Source: CAZQEZ01 sp964592475
GTDB lineage: Bacteria; Bacteroidota; Bacteroidia; Cytophagales; Cyclobacteriaceae
Reading direction: 5' to 3'
Length of the DNA: 17,985 nucleotides
Assembly: GCA_964592475.1 (NCBI GenBank)
Contig: CAZQEZ010000090.1
Coordinates: forward strand, 1 to 17,985
Positions 1 to 7,267 of this stretch are shown one piece after another (position 1 is the first letter of the stretch; every line of letters starts with the position of its first letter). Made by a program: the position numbers and the translations under genes. The notes beneath the pieces were generated by a model. It was not told the origin of the DNA, searched no databases, and saw only the letters and a program-made list of their open reading frames with translations.

Positions 1-2
1 TT

Positions 3-968
3 TATTATCAAAATCTTAATATAAATGAAATAAAAATGTTTTCTTCTCAATCAATAAGAGGAAACTACGATATAAGCTTCAATAAATATATTACTGATTT
101 AAATTTCAACTCTTCATCAGATTTTGATTTATATGCAAATTTTGTTGATGAACATGATAAGATTAGATTTTATGACATACCTACAGGATATACTTTTGAT
201 AGTCTAAATCTAAATATTGTAGTCACAGATTCAATAAATAATAAATTAGATACTTCCTTTTATATAAGTTTTGAACCTTATGAAGGACCAAGACCAGATT
301 TTTCACAAAGTTTTCTTCCTGAAAATAATTCAGCATTAAAAACAAATTTTAGGGGATTATTAACATTTAATAAACCAATTTATAATAATAATTATGATAG
401 CATTTTTATTATGTATGATAGTACAACTATTCAATTTTTAGACTCTTCAAATTTTTCGTATAATAAATACAAAGATCAAATTAGTATAGACTTGACGCTT
501 GATAAAGAAAAATTACCTAGAAATGATTCCACTGGAGAAGTAACTAATAAGTTTAACTTTTATATGGCCAAAGGGTCTTTTATAAGTATTGAACAAGACT
601 CTAGCCAGATGATAAATAGATCTTACTCATTTTACGATCCTGCTGATTACGGTATAATTAAAGGAACGATAAATTCATCAGTTAAGTCCTTTACAATTGA
701 ACTGTTAGATACAAGATATAATGTAATAGATACTATTAAAAATAATAGTAACTATATCTTTGATAAAATAAAACCAGGCTCCTATTATATCAGAGTATTT
801 TTTGATAGCAATAATAATGGTCAATGGGATCCTGGAAATTTGATGGCTAAAAAAAAACCAGAGCCTGTCATCTTTTATTATGATAAGGAAACTAATACAA
901 AAGAACTAAATATAAAAGCTAATTGGGAAATGACAGATATAAACATCGAGTATAAACCTGTGGATTAA
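3..968 (+). CDS. C-terminal part of an Ig-like domain surface protein (5' end outside window)
   Basis: The reading frame is open to the left edge of the window: codons from position 3 to the first ATG at 36 contain no stop, so this is the 3' portion of a longer gene. The visible protein is rich in Asn, Asp, Ser and Tyr and looks like beta-sandwich material. The C-terminal 100 residues carry the pattern GxIKGTI...GSYYIRVFFDSNNNGQWDPGN followed by a KANWEM-type end. That pattern is typical of Bacteroidota proteins with an N-terminal SbsA-type Ig-like domain and a C-terminal prealbumin-like fold; such proteins are usually exported lipoproteins. The N-terminal lipobox and Ig domain would lie upstream and cannot be seen. 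GC content looks lower than in the genes to the right. The gene reads toward the candidate origin at 969-1314. The exact role is unknown. The family call is good, the function is not. Confidence 0.75.
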   Translation, partial: YYQNLNINEIKMFSSQSIRGNYDISFNKYITDLNFNSSSDFDLYANFVDEHDKIRFYDIPTGYTFDSLNLNIVVTDSINNKLDTSFYISFEPYEGPRPDFSQSFLPENNSALKTNFRGLLTFNKPIYNNNYDSIFIMYDSTTIQFLDSSNFSYNKYKDQISIDLTLDKEKLPRNDSTGEVTNKFNFYMAKGSFISIEQDSSQMINRSYSFYDPADYGIIKGTINSSVKSFTIELLDTRYNVIDTIKNNSNYIFDKIKPGSYYIRVFFDSNNNGQWDPGNLMAKKKPEPVIFYYDKETNTKELNIKANWEMTDINIEYKPVD

Positions 969-1314
969 TTGTGTATTATAGTTTATCAGTCTGAGTTTAT
1001 CCACATCCATTAGTGATTAAATATTTCAATGAACTAATACGTTGATAACTATAAAACTATCCACATCAAAACACAAACATATTCACAATCATTTTAGCCT
1101 CTCTTTTACAAAGCGTGTTATCAACAAAATTTTACTCGTCTATAATCAATCTTACGTAAATTCGTTTTATCATGTGGAAAAATAGTTAATAACTCCTTTA
1201 AAGGATACGTATAAAATGTCAGTAAATCATATTAATAAACTAATCCACTTATTAACACGTTTAACAATAACAATAAAGTTCTCAGAATTTCATTTAATAT
1301 ATTTTAATAGATAG
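969..1314. other. Candidate replication origin (oriC): DnaA-box cluster in an AT-rich gene-free stretch
   Basis: This 346-base intergenic stretch has no gene. It holds one perfect DnaA box, TTATCCACA at 997-1005 (+), and five 9-mers one base from the consensus TTATNCACA: CTATCCACA 1057-1065 (+), ATATTCACA 1079-1087 (+), TTATCAACA 1118-1126 (+), TTTTCCACA 1173-1181 (-), and TTATTAACA 1249-1257 (+). By hand, under even base use, about 0.3 such sites would be expected over both strands, somewhat more at this AT content; six are seen. Positions 1200-1314 are the most AT-rich part and could serve as the unwinding element. In Bacteroidota oriC is often not beside dnaA, so the absence of dnaA here is not decisive. 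The right-hand genes would be co-oriented with the rightward fork. Alternatively, this is a DnaA-regulated promoter or titration site. Confidence 0.6.
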
Positions 1315-1320
1315 GTGGAA

Positions 1321-3141
1321 ATGTTAATAAATAAAAAGATTGCCCTCACATTCATCTTTTTTATATCTTCCTTGGTCGTTTTTGCCCAATTAAGTAAAGA
1401 TATTAGTTTAGCCAATGAATATTATAGAAACGGTGAATTAGAAAAAGCCAGAGTGCTTTACGAGCAACTTATAAAGAAAGATGCCAATGTGGCGCTAATA
1501 CATAATAATTACTTCAATCTGTTACTTAATAGCAATGATTTTAACGAAGCCACAAAATATATTAACAGGATACTGAAACAAGATCCGGATAATATTATTT
1601 ACAACGTGGATAAGGGCAGAATTTACGTGAGACAAAATGAAGTTGATAAGGAAACAAAATTTTTCAATGATTTTATCAACCGCATCAAAGAAAATACTAC
1701 TATGATTAGAATTGCTGCTCAATACATGATCAATCATCAACTCACCGACTATGCAGCTAAAGCATATCTCACCGCTAGAGCAGAAGCAAAAAACCCTTCT
1801 GAATTTTCATTAGAACTGGCCAATGTATACCGCGTAACCAATAAAACCGGGCAAATGATTCAGGAGTATCTCAATTTTGCTCATCAAAATCCGGCCAATG
1901 TACGCTATGTGAAAAATGTTTTGCAAAATATTCTTACTGAAACTGAAGAGCTCGAAGAATTAGAGCGCTACCTCATTCAAAAAATACAAAATAATCCTAA
2001 CGATAATATTTATAGCGAGCTCCTCATTTGGGCCAATTTACAAATGAAAAATTTCTATGCAGCATTTATTCAAGCACGAGCTATTGATAAGCGTCAAAAT
2101 ACTAACGGCTCCGAAACAATGGATGTAGGAATGATTGCGCTAAAAAATAAAGAGTACGCTACGGCAATAAAGATATTTGAGTACTTAATCGATAATTATA
2201 CTAACAGTATTAACTATACCATGGCCAAAACATATGTAATAATGGCCCGGGAGGAACATATCAAAAATACTTACCCGGTTGATACCATTGAAATAAGACA
2301 GCTTATCAATGATTACCAATCATTAATTAGTGAAATAGGAATAAATAATACTACTTTAGATGCTTTACGAAATAAAGCATTGCTTCATGCATTTTATTTA
2401 AATGAATATGATAGCGCGATAGACTTACTGGAAAGAATTATTAAAGTTCCACGTATCAGTAGCAGTTTAAAAGCACAATGCAAAATTGATTTAGGAGATA
2501 TTTACATCTTAATAGATCAGCCATGGGAATCTACCCTACTATATTCTCAAGTAGAAAAATCAATGAAAGAGACTTCGGTAGGATATGAAGCAAAACTACG
2601 CAATGCAAAACTTAATTTTTACAAAGGGGATTTTAAGTTGGCGCAGGATCATTTAGATATTTTAAAATTAGCTACCTCTCGTGAAATAGCTAATGATGCT
2701 ATGCAATTAAGTTTGCTTATTCAAATAAATGCTAATTTAGATACGGTAATGACTCCCCTTAAAAAGTATGCCACTGTAGAATTATTATTATTCAGAAACA
2801 AAAAATTACAAGCTTTAGATTCGCTCAATTTATTATTAGCAACTTATCCGGATCATAATATTGCCGACGAGGTATTGCTAACGATGGCCGAAATCCAGGT
2901 AGAATTGGGTCAATTTAATCAAGCGTTAACTTCACTTTCTAATATTTTAGATAGTTTTGGACAAGATATTCTTGCTGATGATGCTTTATTTTTGCAAGGA
3001 AAAATTTATGAAGATTATTTGCATGATACCAATGCCGCTATGCAAATTTATCAGAATTTTCTGAAAAAACATTCTGGAAGTTTATATGCTGCCGAAGCGC
3101 GAAAAAGATTTCGCCGCTTACGCGGCGACTTTATCAATTAA
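1321..3141 (+). CDS. Secreted tetratricopeptide-repeat (TPR) protein
   Basis: The product is about 606 residues. I chose ATG 1321 rather than the in-frame GTG at 1315. The ATG gives a clean signal peptide (lysines, then a hydrophobic run to VVFAQ near residue 23), and the AGGTGG before it could act as a ribosome-binding site. After the signal peptide the protein is almost all alpha-helical, with recurring TPR-like units (NEYYRNGELEKARVLYEQL near residue 33; DKGRIYVRQNEVDKETKFF near 95). The last 80 residues are BamD/YbgF-like: DDALFLQGKIYEDYL, then KHSGSLYAAEARKRFR. This kind of repeat binds partner proteins, so a periplasmic scaffold role is likely, but the partner is not shown. It stands alone between the candidate origin and a 126-base gap. 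A perfect 7-bp inverted repeat (3111-3128) lies inside the 3' end of the coding region. Confidence 0.85.
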   Translation: MLINKKIALTFIFFISSLVVFAQLSKDISLANEYYRNGELEKARVLYEQLIKKDANVALIHNNYFNLLLNSNDFNEATKYINRILKQDPDNIIYNVDKGRIYVRQNEVDKETKFFNDFINRIKENTTMIRIAAQYMINHQLTDYAAKAYLTARAEAKNPSEFSLELANVYRVTNKTGQMIQEYLNFAHQNPANVRYVKNVLQNILTETEELEELERYLIQKIQNNPNDNIYSELLIWANLQMKNFYAAFIQARAIDKRQNTNGSETMDVGMIALKNKEYATAIKIFEYLIDNYTNSINYTMAKTYVIMAREEHIKNTYPVDTIEIRQLINDYQSLISEIGINNTTLDALRNKALLHAFYLNEYDSAIDLLERIIKVPRISSSLKAQCKIDLGDIYILIDQPWESTLLYSQVEKSMKETSVGYEAKLRNAKLNFYKGDFKLAQDHLDILKLATSREIANDAMQLSLLIQINANLDTVMTPLKKYATVELLLFRNKKLQALDSLNLLLATYPDHNIADEVLLTMAEIQVELGQFNQALTSLSNILDSFGQDILADDALFLQGKIYEDYLHDTNAAMQIYQNFLKKHSGSLYAAEARKRFRRLRGDFIN

Positions 3142-3267
3142 GGTTTCATGCACTATTACTCAAGATGATACATATTGCAGAAAAATATAGAAAATAACTT
3201 TTCTATCTAAGAAGATAAATATAGTTTTACTGTTGATTGAGAAAAACCCATAAGAAAAATAATAAAA

Positions 3268-4035
3268 ATGAATCTTGAAATAAAAGAAGAAGGAGGATTT
3301 AAATACATAGATGCTGGATCAGGTGATAACATGATATTACTTCATGGACTATTTGGCGCATTAAGCAATTGGGATAATGTAGTAGAAAAATTTTCATCTG
3401 ATTACCGAGTGATCATTCCTTTATTACCTATTTACGAAATGCCCATTCGTAAGGCAGGTATAGATGGTTTATTAAAATTCTTTGAAGACTTTATTGATTA
3501 TTTCCAACTAAATGATATTATATTAATAGGAAATTCATTGGGTGGCCATGTTGCATTAGAGTACGCCATTAAGCATCAGGATAATCTGCGAAACCTAATA
3601 TTAACTGGTAGTAGTGGATTATTTGAAAATGCAATGGGAGGTTCTTATCCTAAGCGGGGTAGTTATGAGTACATGAAGGACAGAATCGAGCATACTTTTT
3701 ATGATCCTTCAATTGTAGATAAGCCATTCGTTGATAATATAATCGATATCACTCGCGATATACCTAAGTGTCTTCGAATTGTAGCTATAGCCAAATCGGC
3801 TCAACGTCATAATTTGGCTGATGAATTACATAATGTACAAACGCCAACATTATTGGTATGGGGACTTAACGATACGATAACGCCTCCGATGGTTGCGCAT
3901 GAATTTAATCAATTGATACCAAATTCGACTTTGCGTTTTATTGACAAATGCTGCCACGCGCCAATGATGGAACATCCTCAAAAATTTAATCAAATATTAG
4001 CTGAGTACCTGCAACAACAAAACGTAAACGCATGA
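3268..4035 (+). CDS. Alpha/beta-fold hydrolase
   Basis: A 255-residue single-domain alpha/beta hydrolase with no signal peptide, so probably cytosolic. The visible parts are the oxyanion-hole motif HGLFG (26-30), the nucleophile elbow GNSLGG with Ser90, the acid in WGLNDT (Asp202), and the catalytic His in CCHAPMMEHP (His230). The triad is complete and the enzyme should be active. The cap region (about 115-175) is short and helical. The substrate cannot be read from sequence; relatives include esterases, haloperoxidase-like enzymes and MenH-like enzymes. Its stop overlaps the start of the CBS protein by 4 bases (ATGA), so the two are translationally coupled. In this phylum a hydrolase of this type often sits just before the CBS/NAD kinase block. 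Confidence 0.88.
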   Translation: MNLEIKEEGGFKYIDAGSGDNMILLHGLFGALSNWDNVVEKFSSDYRVIIPLLPIYEMPIRKAGIDGLLKFFEDFIDYFQLNDIILIGNSLGGHVALEYAIKHQDNLRNLILTGSSGLFENAMGGSYPKRGSYEYMKDRIEHTFYDPSIVDKPFVDNIIDITRDIPKCLRIVAIAKSAQRHNLADELHNVQTPTLLVWGLNDTITPPMVAHEFNQLIPNSTLRFIDKCCHAPMMEHPQKFNQILAEYLQQQNVNA

Positions 4036-4697
4036 TAGCAGAAAACCTGATCAATCATTTAATCCCCAGTCTTAAATTGACCGATAGTGCTCAAAAAGCA
4101 ATTGTATGGATGGAAGAATTGAGAACCCATCAATTGCCCGTAATTTATAAAGGCCAATTTAAGGGATTAATCAGTGAAGAAATAATAATTGAAAATAATG
4201 ATATCGATAAAACAATAGGTGATTATGAATTATTTGCTCACGATTGCTTTGTATATGATTATCAACATTATTTCGATATTATAAGAGTATCCAATCTTTA
4301 TAAAGTAGAAATAGTGGCTGTATTGGCAGAAGATCTAACGTTTCAGGGTGTTGTTTCTTTATCAGATACGCTTACAGCTCTGGCCAGTACTTCAGCCATT
4401 CAAGGTACTGGAGGAATTTTGGTATTATCTATGAATCAAATAGACTACTCTTTAGAAGAACTAAGCCGTTTAATAGAAGCTGAAAATGCAAAAATTCTTA
4501 GCAGTTTTGTAAGTACAAATCACGATAATCCGCAGCGGATAATGGTCACTTTAAAAATTAACAAGACTGATTTAGCTGCCATATCTGCCACTCTAGAAAG
4601 GTTTAGTTATAATATAATGGCCAAATTTCAAAATCCTGAAGTGGTTTCTAACGAAAAAGAACGTGTGGATGCCTTATTACGCTATTTAAACATCTAA
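4032..4697 (+). CDS. CBS-domain protein with a C-terminal ACT-like domain
   Basis: The product has 221 residues. Residues 1-120 form a compact pair of CBS-like repeats (LKLTDSAQKAIVWMEELRTHQLPV is the start of the first; VVSLSDTLTALA ends the second). Residues 128-205 (GGILVLSMNQIDYSLEELSRLIEAENAKIL and what follows) look like a small ACT-type ligand-binding domain, an arrangement seen in AcuB-like proteins. CBS pairs usually bind adenine nucleotides. There is no enzyme domain, so this is probably a nucleotide-sensing regulator, but its target is unknown. It overlaps the hydrolase start-to-stop by 4 bases and lies 59 bases before NAD kinase. The pairing of this protein with NAD kinase is common in Bacteroidota, so a link to NAD(P) or adenylate status is a reasonable inference and not proven. 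A 5-bp inverted repeat (TTACC-TG-GGTAA, 4698-4709) follows the stop. Confidence 0.85.
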   Translation: MIAENLINHLIPSLKLTDSAQKAIVWMEELRTHQLPVIYKGQFKGLISEEIIIENNDIDKTIGDYELFAHDCFVYDYQHYFDIIRVSNLYKVEIVAVLAEDLTFQGVVSLSDTLTALASTSAIQGTGGILVLSMNQIDYSLEELSRLIEAENAKILSSFVSTNHDNPQRIMVTLKINKTDLAAISATLERFSYNIMAKFQNPEVVSNEKERVDALLRYLNI

Positions 4698-4756
4698 TTA
4701 CCTGGGTAAAATTTAAGTTAGTGTTATTGCTAAATTGAACCCCAAAAATTACCATC

Positions 4757-5647
4757 ATGAAAATAGGCTTGCATGGAAAATTTTTTGAAAATAAATTTTG
4801 CGGATTCATTCAGCAAATATTTGATAGTTTACATCAGCATAATATAGAAATAAACGTATCCGACAAATTTAATCAAGTGATTACTGATTCAACCGTAAAT
4901 CCACGACAAATTAAAATTTTTCAGCGTGGTGAGGATATTTCTTCCTTCGATTACATGCTCAGTATTGGAGGTGACGGTACATTTTTAGATACAATCACAT
5001 ACATACGTCATTATCAAATTCCTATATTGGGCATCAATACCGGCCGACTTGGATTTCTAGCTTCTACCACTGAAGATTCTTTTTGCGAAGCAATAGAACA
5101 TTTATATCAGCAAAACATTCAATACGAAAACAGAACTTTGATTCATCTGGATTGTGATCCTGATATTTTTAATGGTTTAAACTTCGGTCTCAACGAATTT
5201 GCTATTTTGAAAAAAGATACCTCTTCTATGATAGTTGTACATACCTATATAGATGATGATTATCTCAATTCCTACTGGGCCGATGGATTAATTGTAGCCA
5301 CACCCACTGGTTCTTCTGGATATTCATTGAGTTGTGGAGGTCCTTTTATCTTGCCTCTTTCACATAATTTTGTAATCACACCCATTAGCCCTCATAATTT
5401 AAATGTAAGACCTATGGTAGTAGATGATAATTGTGTAATTAAGCTAAAAGTAGAAGGACGCGGCGAGAATTTTCTCGCTTCGCTCGATTCTCGATCAAAA
5501 ACAATAGATGCGCAAATGCAACTTACTTTAAGAAAAGAAAAATTTACGGTAAAAATTGTTAAGTTAAATAATCTTACCTTTTTCGATACACTACGGCAGA
5601 AACTTCATTGGGGATTGGATAATCGCAATTGGAGTAATAACAATTAA
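4757..5647 (+). CDS. nadK: NAD kinase
   Basis: The product has 296 residues, normal for the family. It phosphorylates NAD at the 2'-hydroxyl to make NADP, the only route to NADP in most bacteria, and acts in the cytosol. The signatures are clear: GGDGT at 71-75 with the catalytic Asp73 in SIGGDGTFLDT, the GINTGRLGFLAS stretch at 92-103, the NE pair at Asn146-Glu147, and the nucleotide-binding TPTGSSGYSLSCGGP loop at about 182-196. SLDSR near 242-246 is the late conserved Asp region. The ATG at 4757 gives the usual short N-terminus. The gene lies between the CBS/ACT protein and porG in the expected Bacteroidota order. Nothing is missing from the active site. Confidence 0.97.
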   Translation: MKIGLHGKFFENKFCGFIQQIFDSLHQHNIEINVSDKFNQVITDSTVNPRQIKIFQRGEDISSFDYMLSIGGDGTFLDTITYIRHYQIPILGINTGRLGFLASTTEDSFCEAIEHLYQQNIQYENRTLIHLDCDPDIFNGLNFGLNEFAILKKDTSSMIVVHTYIDDDYLNSYWADGLIVATPTGSSGYSLSCGGPFILPLSHNFVITPISPHNLNVRPMVVDDNCVIKLKVEGRGENFLASLDSRSKTIDAQMQLTLRKEKFTVKIVKLNNLTFFDTLRQKLHWGLDNRNWSNNN

Positions 5648-5689
5648 ATATAAATAATTGCGTTGTGATTCTTACTATTTAATCAAATC

Positions 5690-6409
5690 ATGTGTCTTTA
5701 TAAAAAAATCAATATTGCTATAGAAGTTATAAAAAAATCAAAGCTGTTTTTATTGCTTTTGATAATAGCAGTGCTACCCTTAAATGTTGTGGCGCAATAT
5801 TCTGAAATAGGCGGTGGTATTGGAGGTTTTAATTACACTGGCGATTTAATTGTCGGCTACAAGCCTTTAACTACCCGACCGGGAGGTTCTTTGTTTTATC
5901 GTTATAATTTATCGGAGCCATTGAGCGTAAGATTTGGCATTACTGCAGGTAATATTTATGGGTCAGATAATCCACCGGTTGATCCTTTTGCTGACGAAAG
6001 AAACTATGAGTTCAGCATTTTTGCAGTAGAATTTGCTACTATGTTCGAATATCATTTTTTTGATTATAAAAGTGAGAAATCGTTAATTCGTTGGTCGCCA
6101 TACCTTACTTTTGGGGCAGGTATATTTACCTTTTTTGGGCACGGCGAAAAAAATGGTGCTTATAGTAATGTGCAACCAGTGATACCAGTAGGTTTAGGAT
6201 TTAAGTATTTAATCAATCCTAAATTTATTTTAGGTATTGAGTACGCAGCTCGTGTTACCTTTTTTGATTATATTGATAATATATCAGAAGGTGACTTGCG
6301 CGTTAAAAACTATCAGTATGGAAATTGGCATACCAATGACATGTATTATTATTTAGGTCTTACATTAAATTACGCGTTTTACGAAATACCATGTCCTTAT
6401 AAGTACTAG
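5690..6409 (+). CDS. porG: PorG / DUF6089 outer-membrane protein of the type IX secretion system
   Basis: The product has 239 residues. The N-terminus has several lysines, then a hydrophobic run LFLLLLIIAVLPLNVVAQ that ends in a typical A-Q signal-peptide site near residue 36. The mature part alternates polar and aromatic residues and has several beta-strands (GGGIGGFNYTGDL, GGSLFYRYNL, FAVEFATMFEYHFF, WSPYLTFGAGIFTFFG, MYYYLGLTLNYAF), as expected of a small outer-membrane beta-barrel. The family is DUF6089. Its position between nadK and uppS matches that of P. gingivalis PorG (PG0189), which associates with the PorK/PorN ring of the type IX secretion system. The family assignment is firm. 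The PorG role rests on family and gene order, and no other type IX genes are in view. Confidence 0.8.
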   Translation: MCLYKKINIAIEVIKKSKLFLLLLIIAVLPLNVVAQYSEIGGGIGGFNYTGDLIVGYKPLTTRPGGSLFYRYNLSEPLSVRFGITAGNIYGSDNPPVDPFADERNYEFSIFAVEFATMFEYHFFDYKSEKSLIRWSPYLTFGAGIFTFFGHGEKNGAYSNVQPVIPVGLGFKYLINPKFILGIEYAARVTFFDYIDNISEGDLRVKNYQYGNWHTNDMYYYLGLTLNYAFYEIPCPYKY

Positions 6410-6521
6410 TAAAAGAGAGTTTATTAGAATAATAATGCCTTTTATCCTGGTTGGCTTCATATTGTAGAAAAAAAAGAGCAATTTTGCGGAAAATTTTATA
6501 TTGCATTTTTAATTGAAAAGC

Positions 6522-7256
6522 ATGATTGACGAAATATCTTCAGAAAATTTGCCTCAACATGTAGCCGTAATTATGGATGGAAACGGCAGATGGGCAAGAC
6601 AAAGAGGTGCAGAAAGGATATTTGGACACCAAAATGCAATTAAAGCTGTGCGTGATACCACCGAAGGTTGTGCTGAATTGGGTATTAAATTTTTAACACT
6701 ATATGCATTCAGCACTGAAAATTGGATGCGCCCAAAATATGAAGTGGATGCTATTATGAAATTATTGGTTTCTACCATCAGAAAAGAAACCGATACACTT
6801 ATAAAAAATAAAGTAAAATTGGCTACTATTGGAGATATTCAAAGTTTGCCGGGTACTTGCCAGCAAGAGCTGCAAGAGTCTATTGACATTACCAGCCAAA
6901 ACGACGGACTAACCTTGGTGTTGGCTTTGAGCTACAGCGGCAGATGGGAAATACTGGAAGCGGTAAAGGGCTTAGCTGCAAAAGCAAAAAATGGATTGTT
7001 AGATGTTGATGATATTGATGCGGAATTGTTTGCTAAATATTTACATACTAAAAATATTCCTGATCCTGAATTATTGATCAGAACAAGTGGAGAAATGAGA
7101 ATCAGTAACTTCATGTTATGGCAAATAGCCTATACCGAATTATATATTACTGAAGTATTATGGCCCGATTTTAGAAAGGAGCACTTACACGAAGCATTGT
7201 TGTGGTACCAAAAGCGTGAAAGACGATTTGGTAAAATTAGTGAACAAATGAAATAG
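6522..7256 (+). CDS. uppS: Isoprenyl transferase (undecaprenyl diphosphate synthase type)
   Basis: The product has 244 residues when started at ATG 6522; the frame also offers a TTG at 6513, but the ATG gives the usual family N-terminus. The enzyme extends farnesyl diphosphate with isopentenyl units in cis to make the C55 lipid carrier for peptidoglycan and surface glycans. Signatures include HVAVIMDGNGRWA with the catalytic Asp19, LYAFSTENW at 60-68, LSYSGRWEI in the middle, and the diphosphate-binding RTSGEMRISNF at 187-197, followed by WPDF. All key residues are present. It lies 11 bases before bamA and is probably co-transcribed with it. The 112-base gap before it contains CAATTTTG (6479-6486), one base from the Bacteroidota -7 box, so it may have its own promoter. 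Confidence 0.96.
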   Translation: MIDEISSENLPQHVAVIMDGNGRWARQRGAERIFGHQNAIKAVRDTTEGCAELGIKFLTLYAFSTENWMRPKYEVDAIMKLLVSTIRKETDTLIKNKVKLATIGDIQSLPGTCQQELQESIDITSQNDGLTLVLALSYSGRWEILEAVKGLAAKAKNGLLDVDDIDAELFAKYLHTKNIPDPELLIRTSGEMRISNFMLWQIAYTELYITEVLWPDFRKEHLHEALLWYQKRERRFGKISEQMK

Positions 7257-7267
7257 AAGCGAAACCA

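Noticed and set aside
3111..3128. Perfect 7-bp inverted repeat TCGCCGC-TTAC-GCGGCGA as a terminator
   Set aside because: It lies inside the TPR coding region before the stop codon, encodes ordinary residues (RRLRGD), and has no T run after it.
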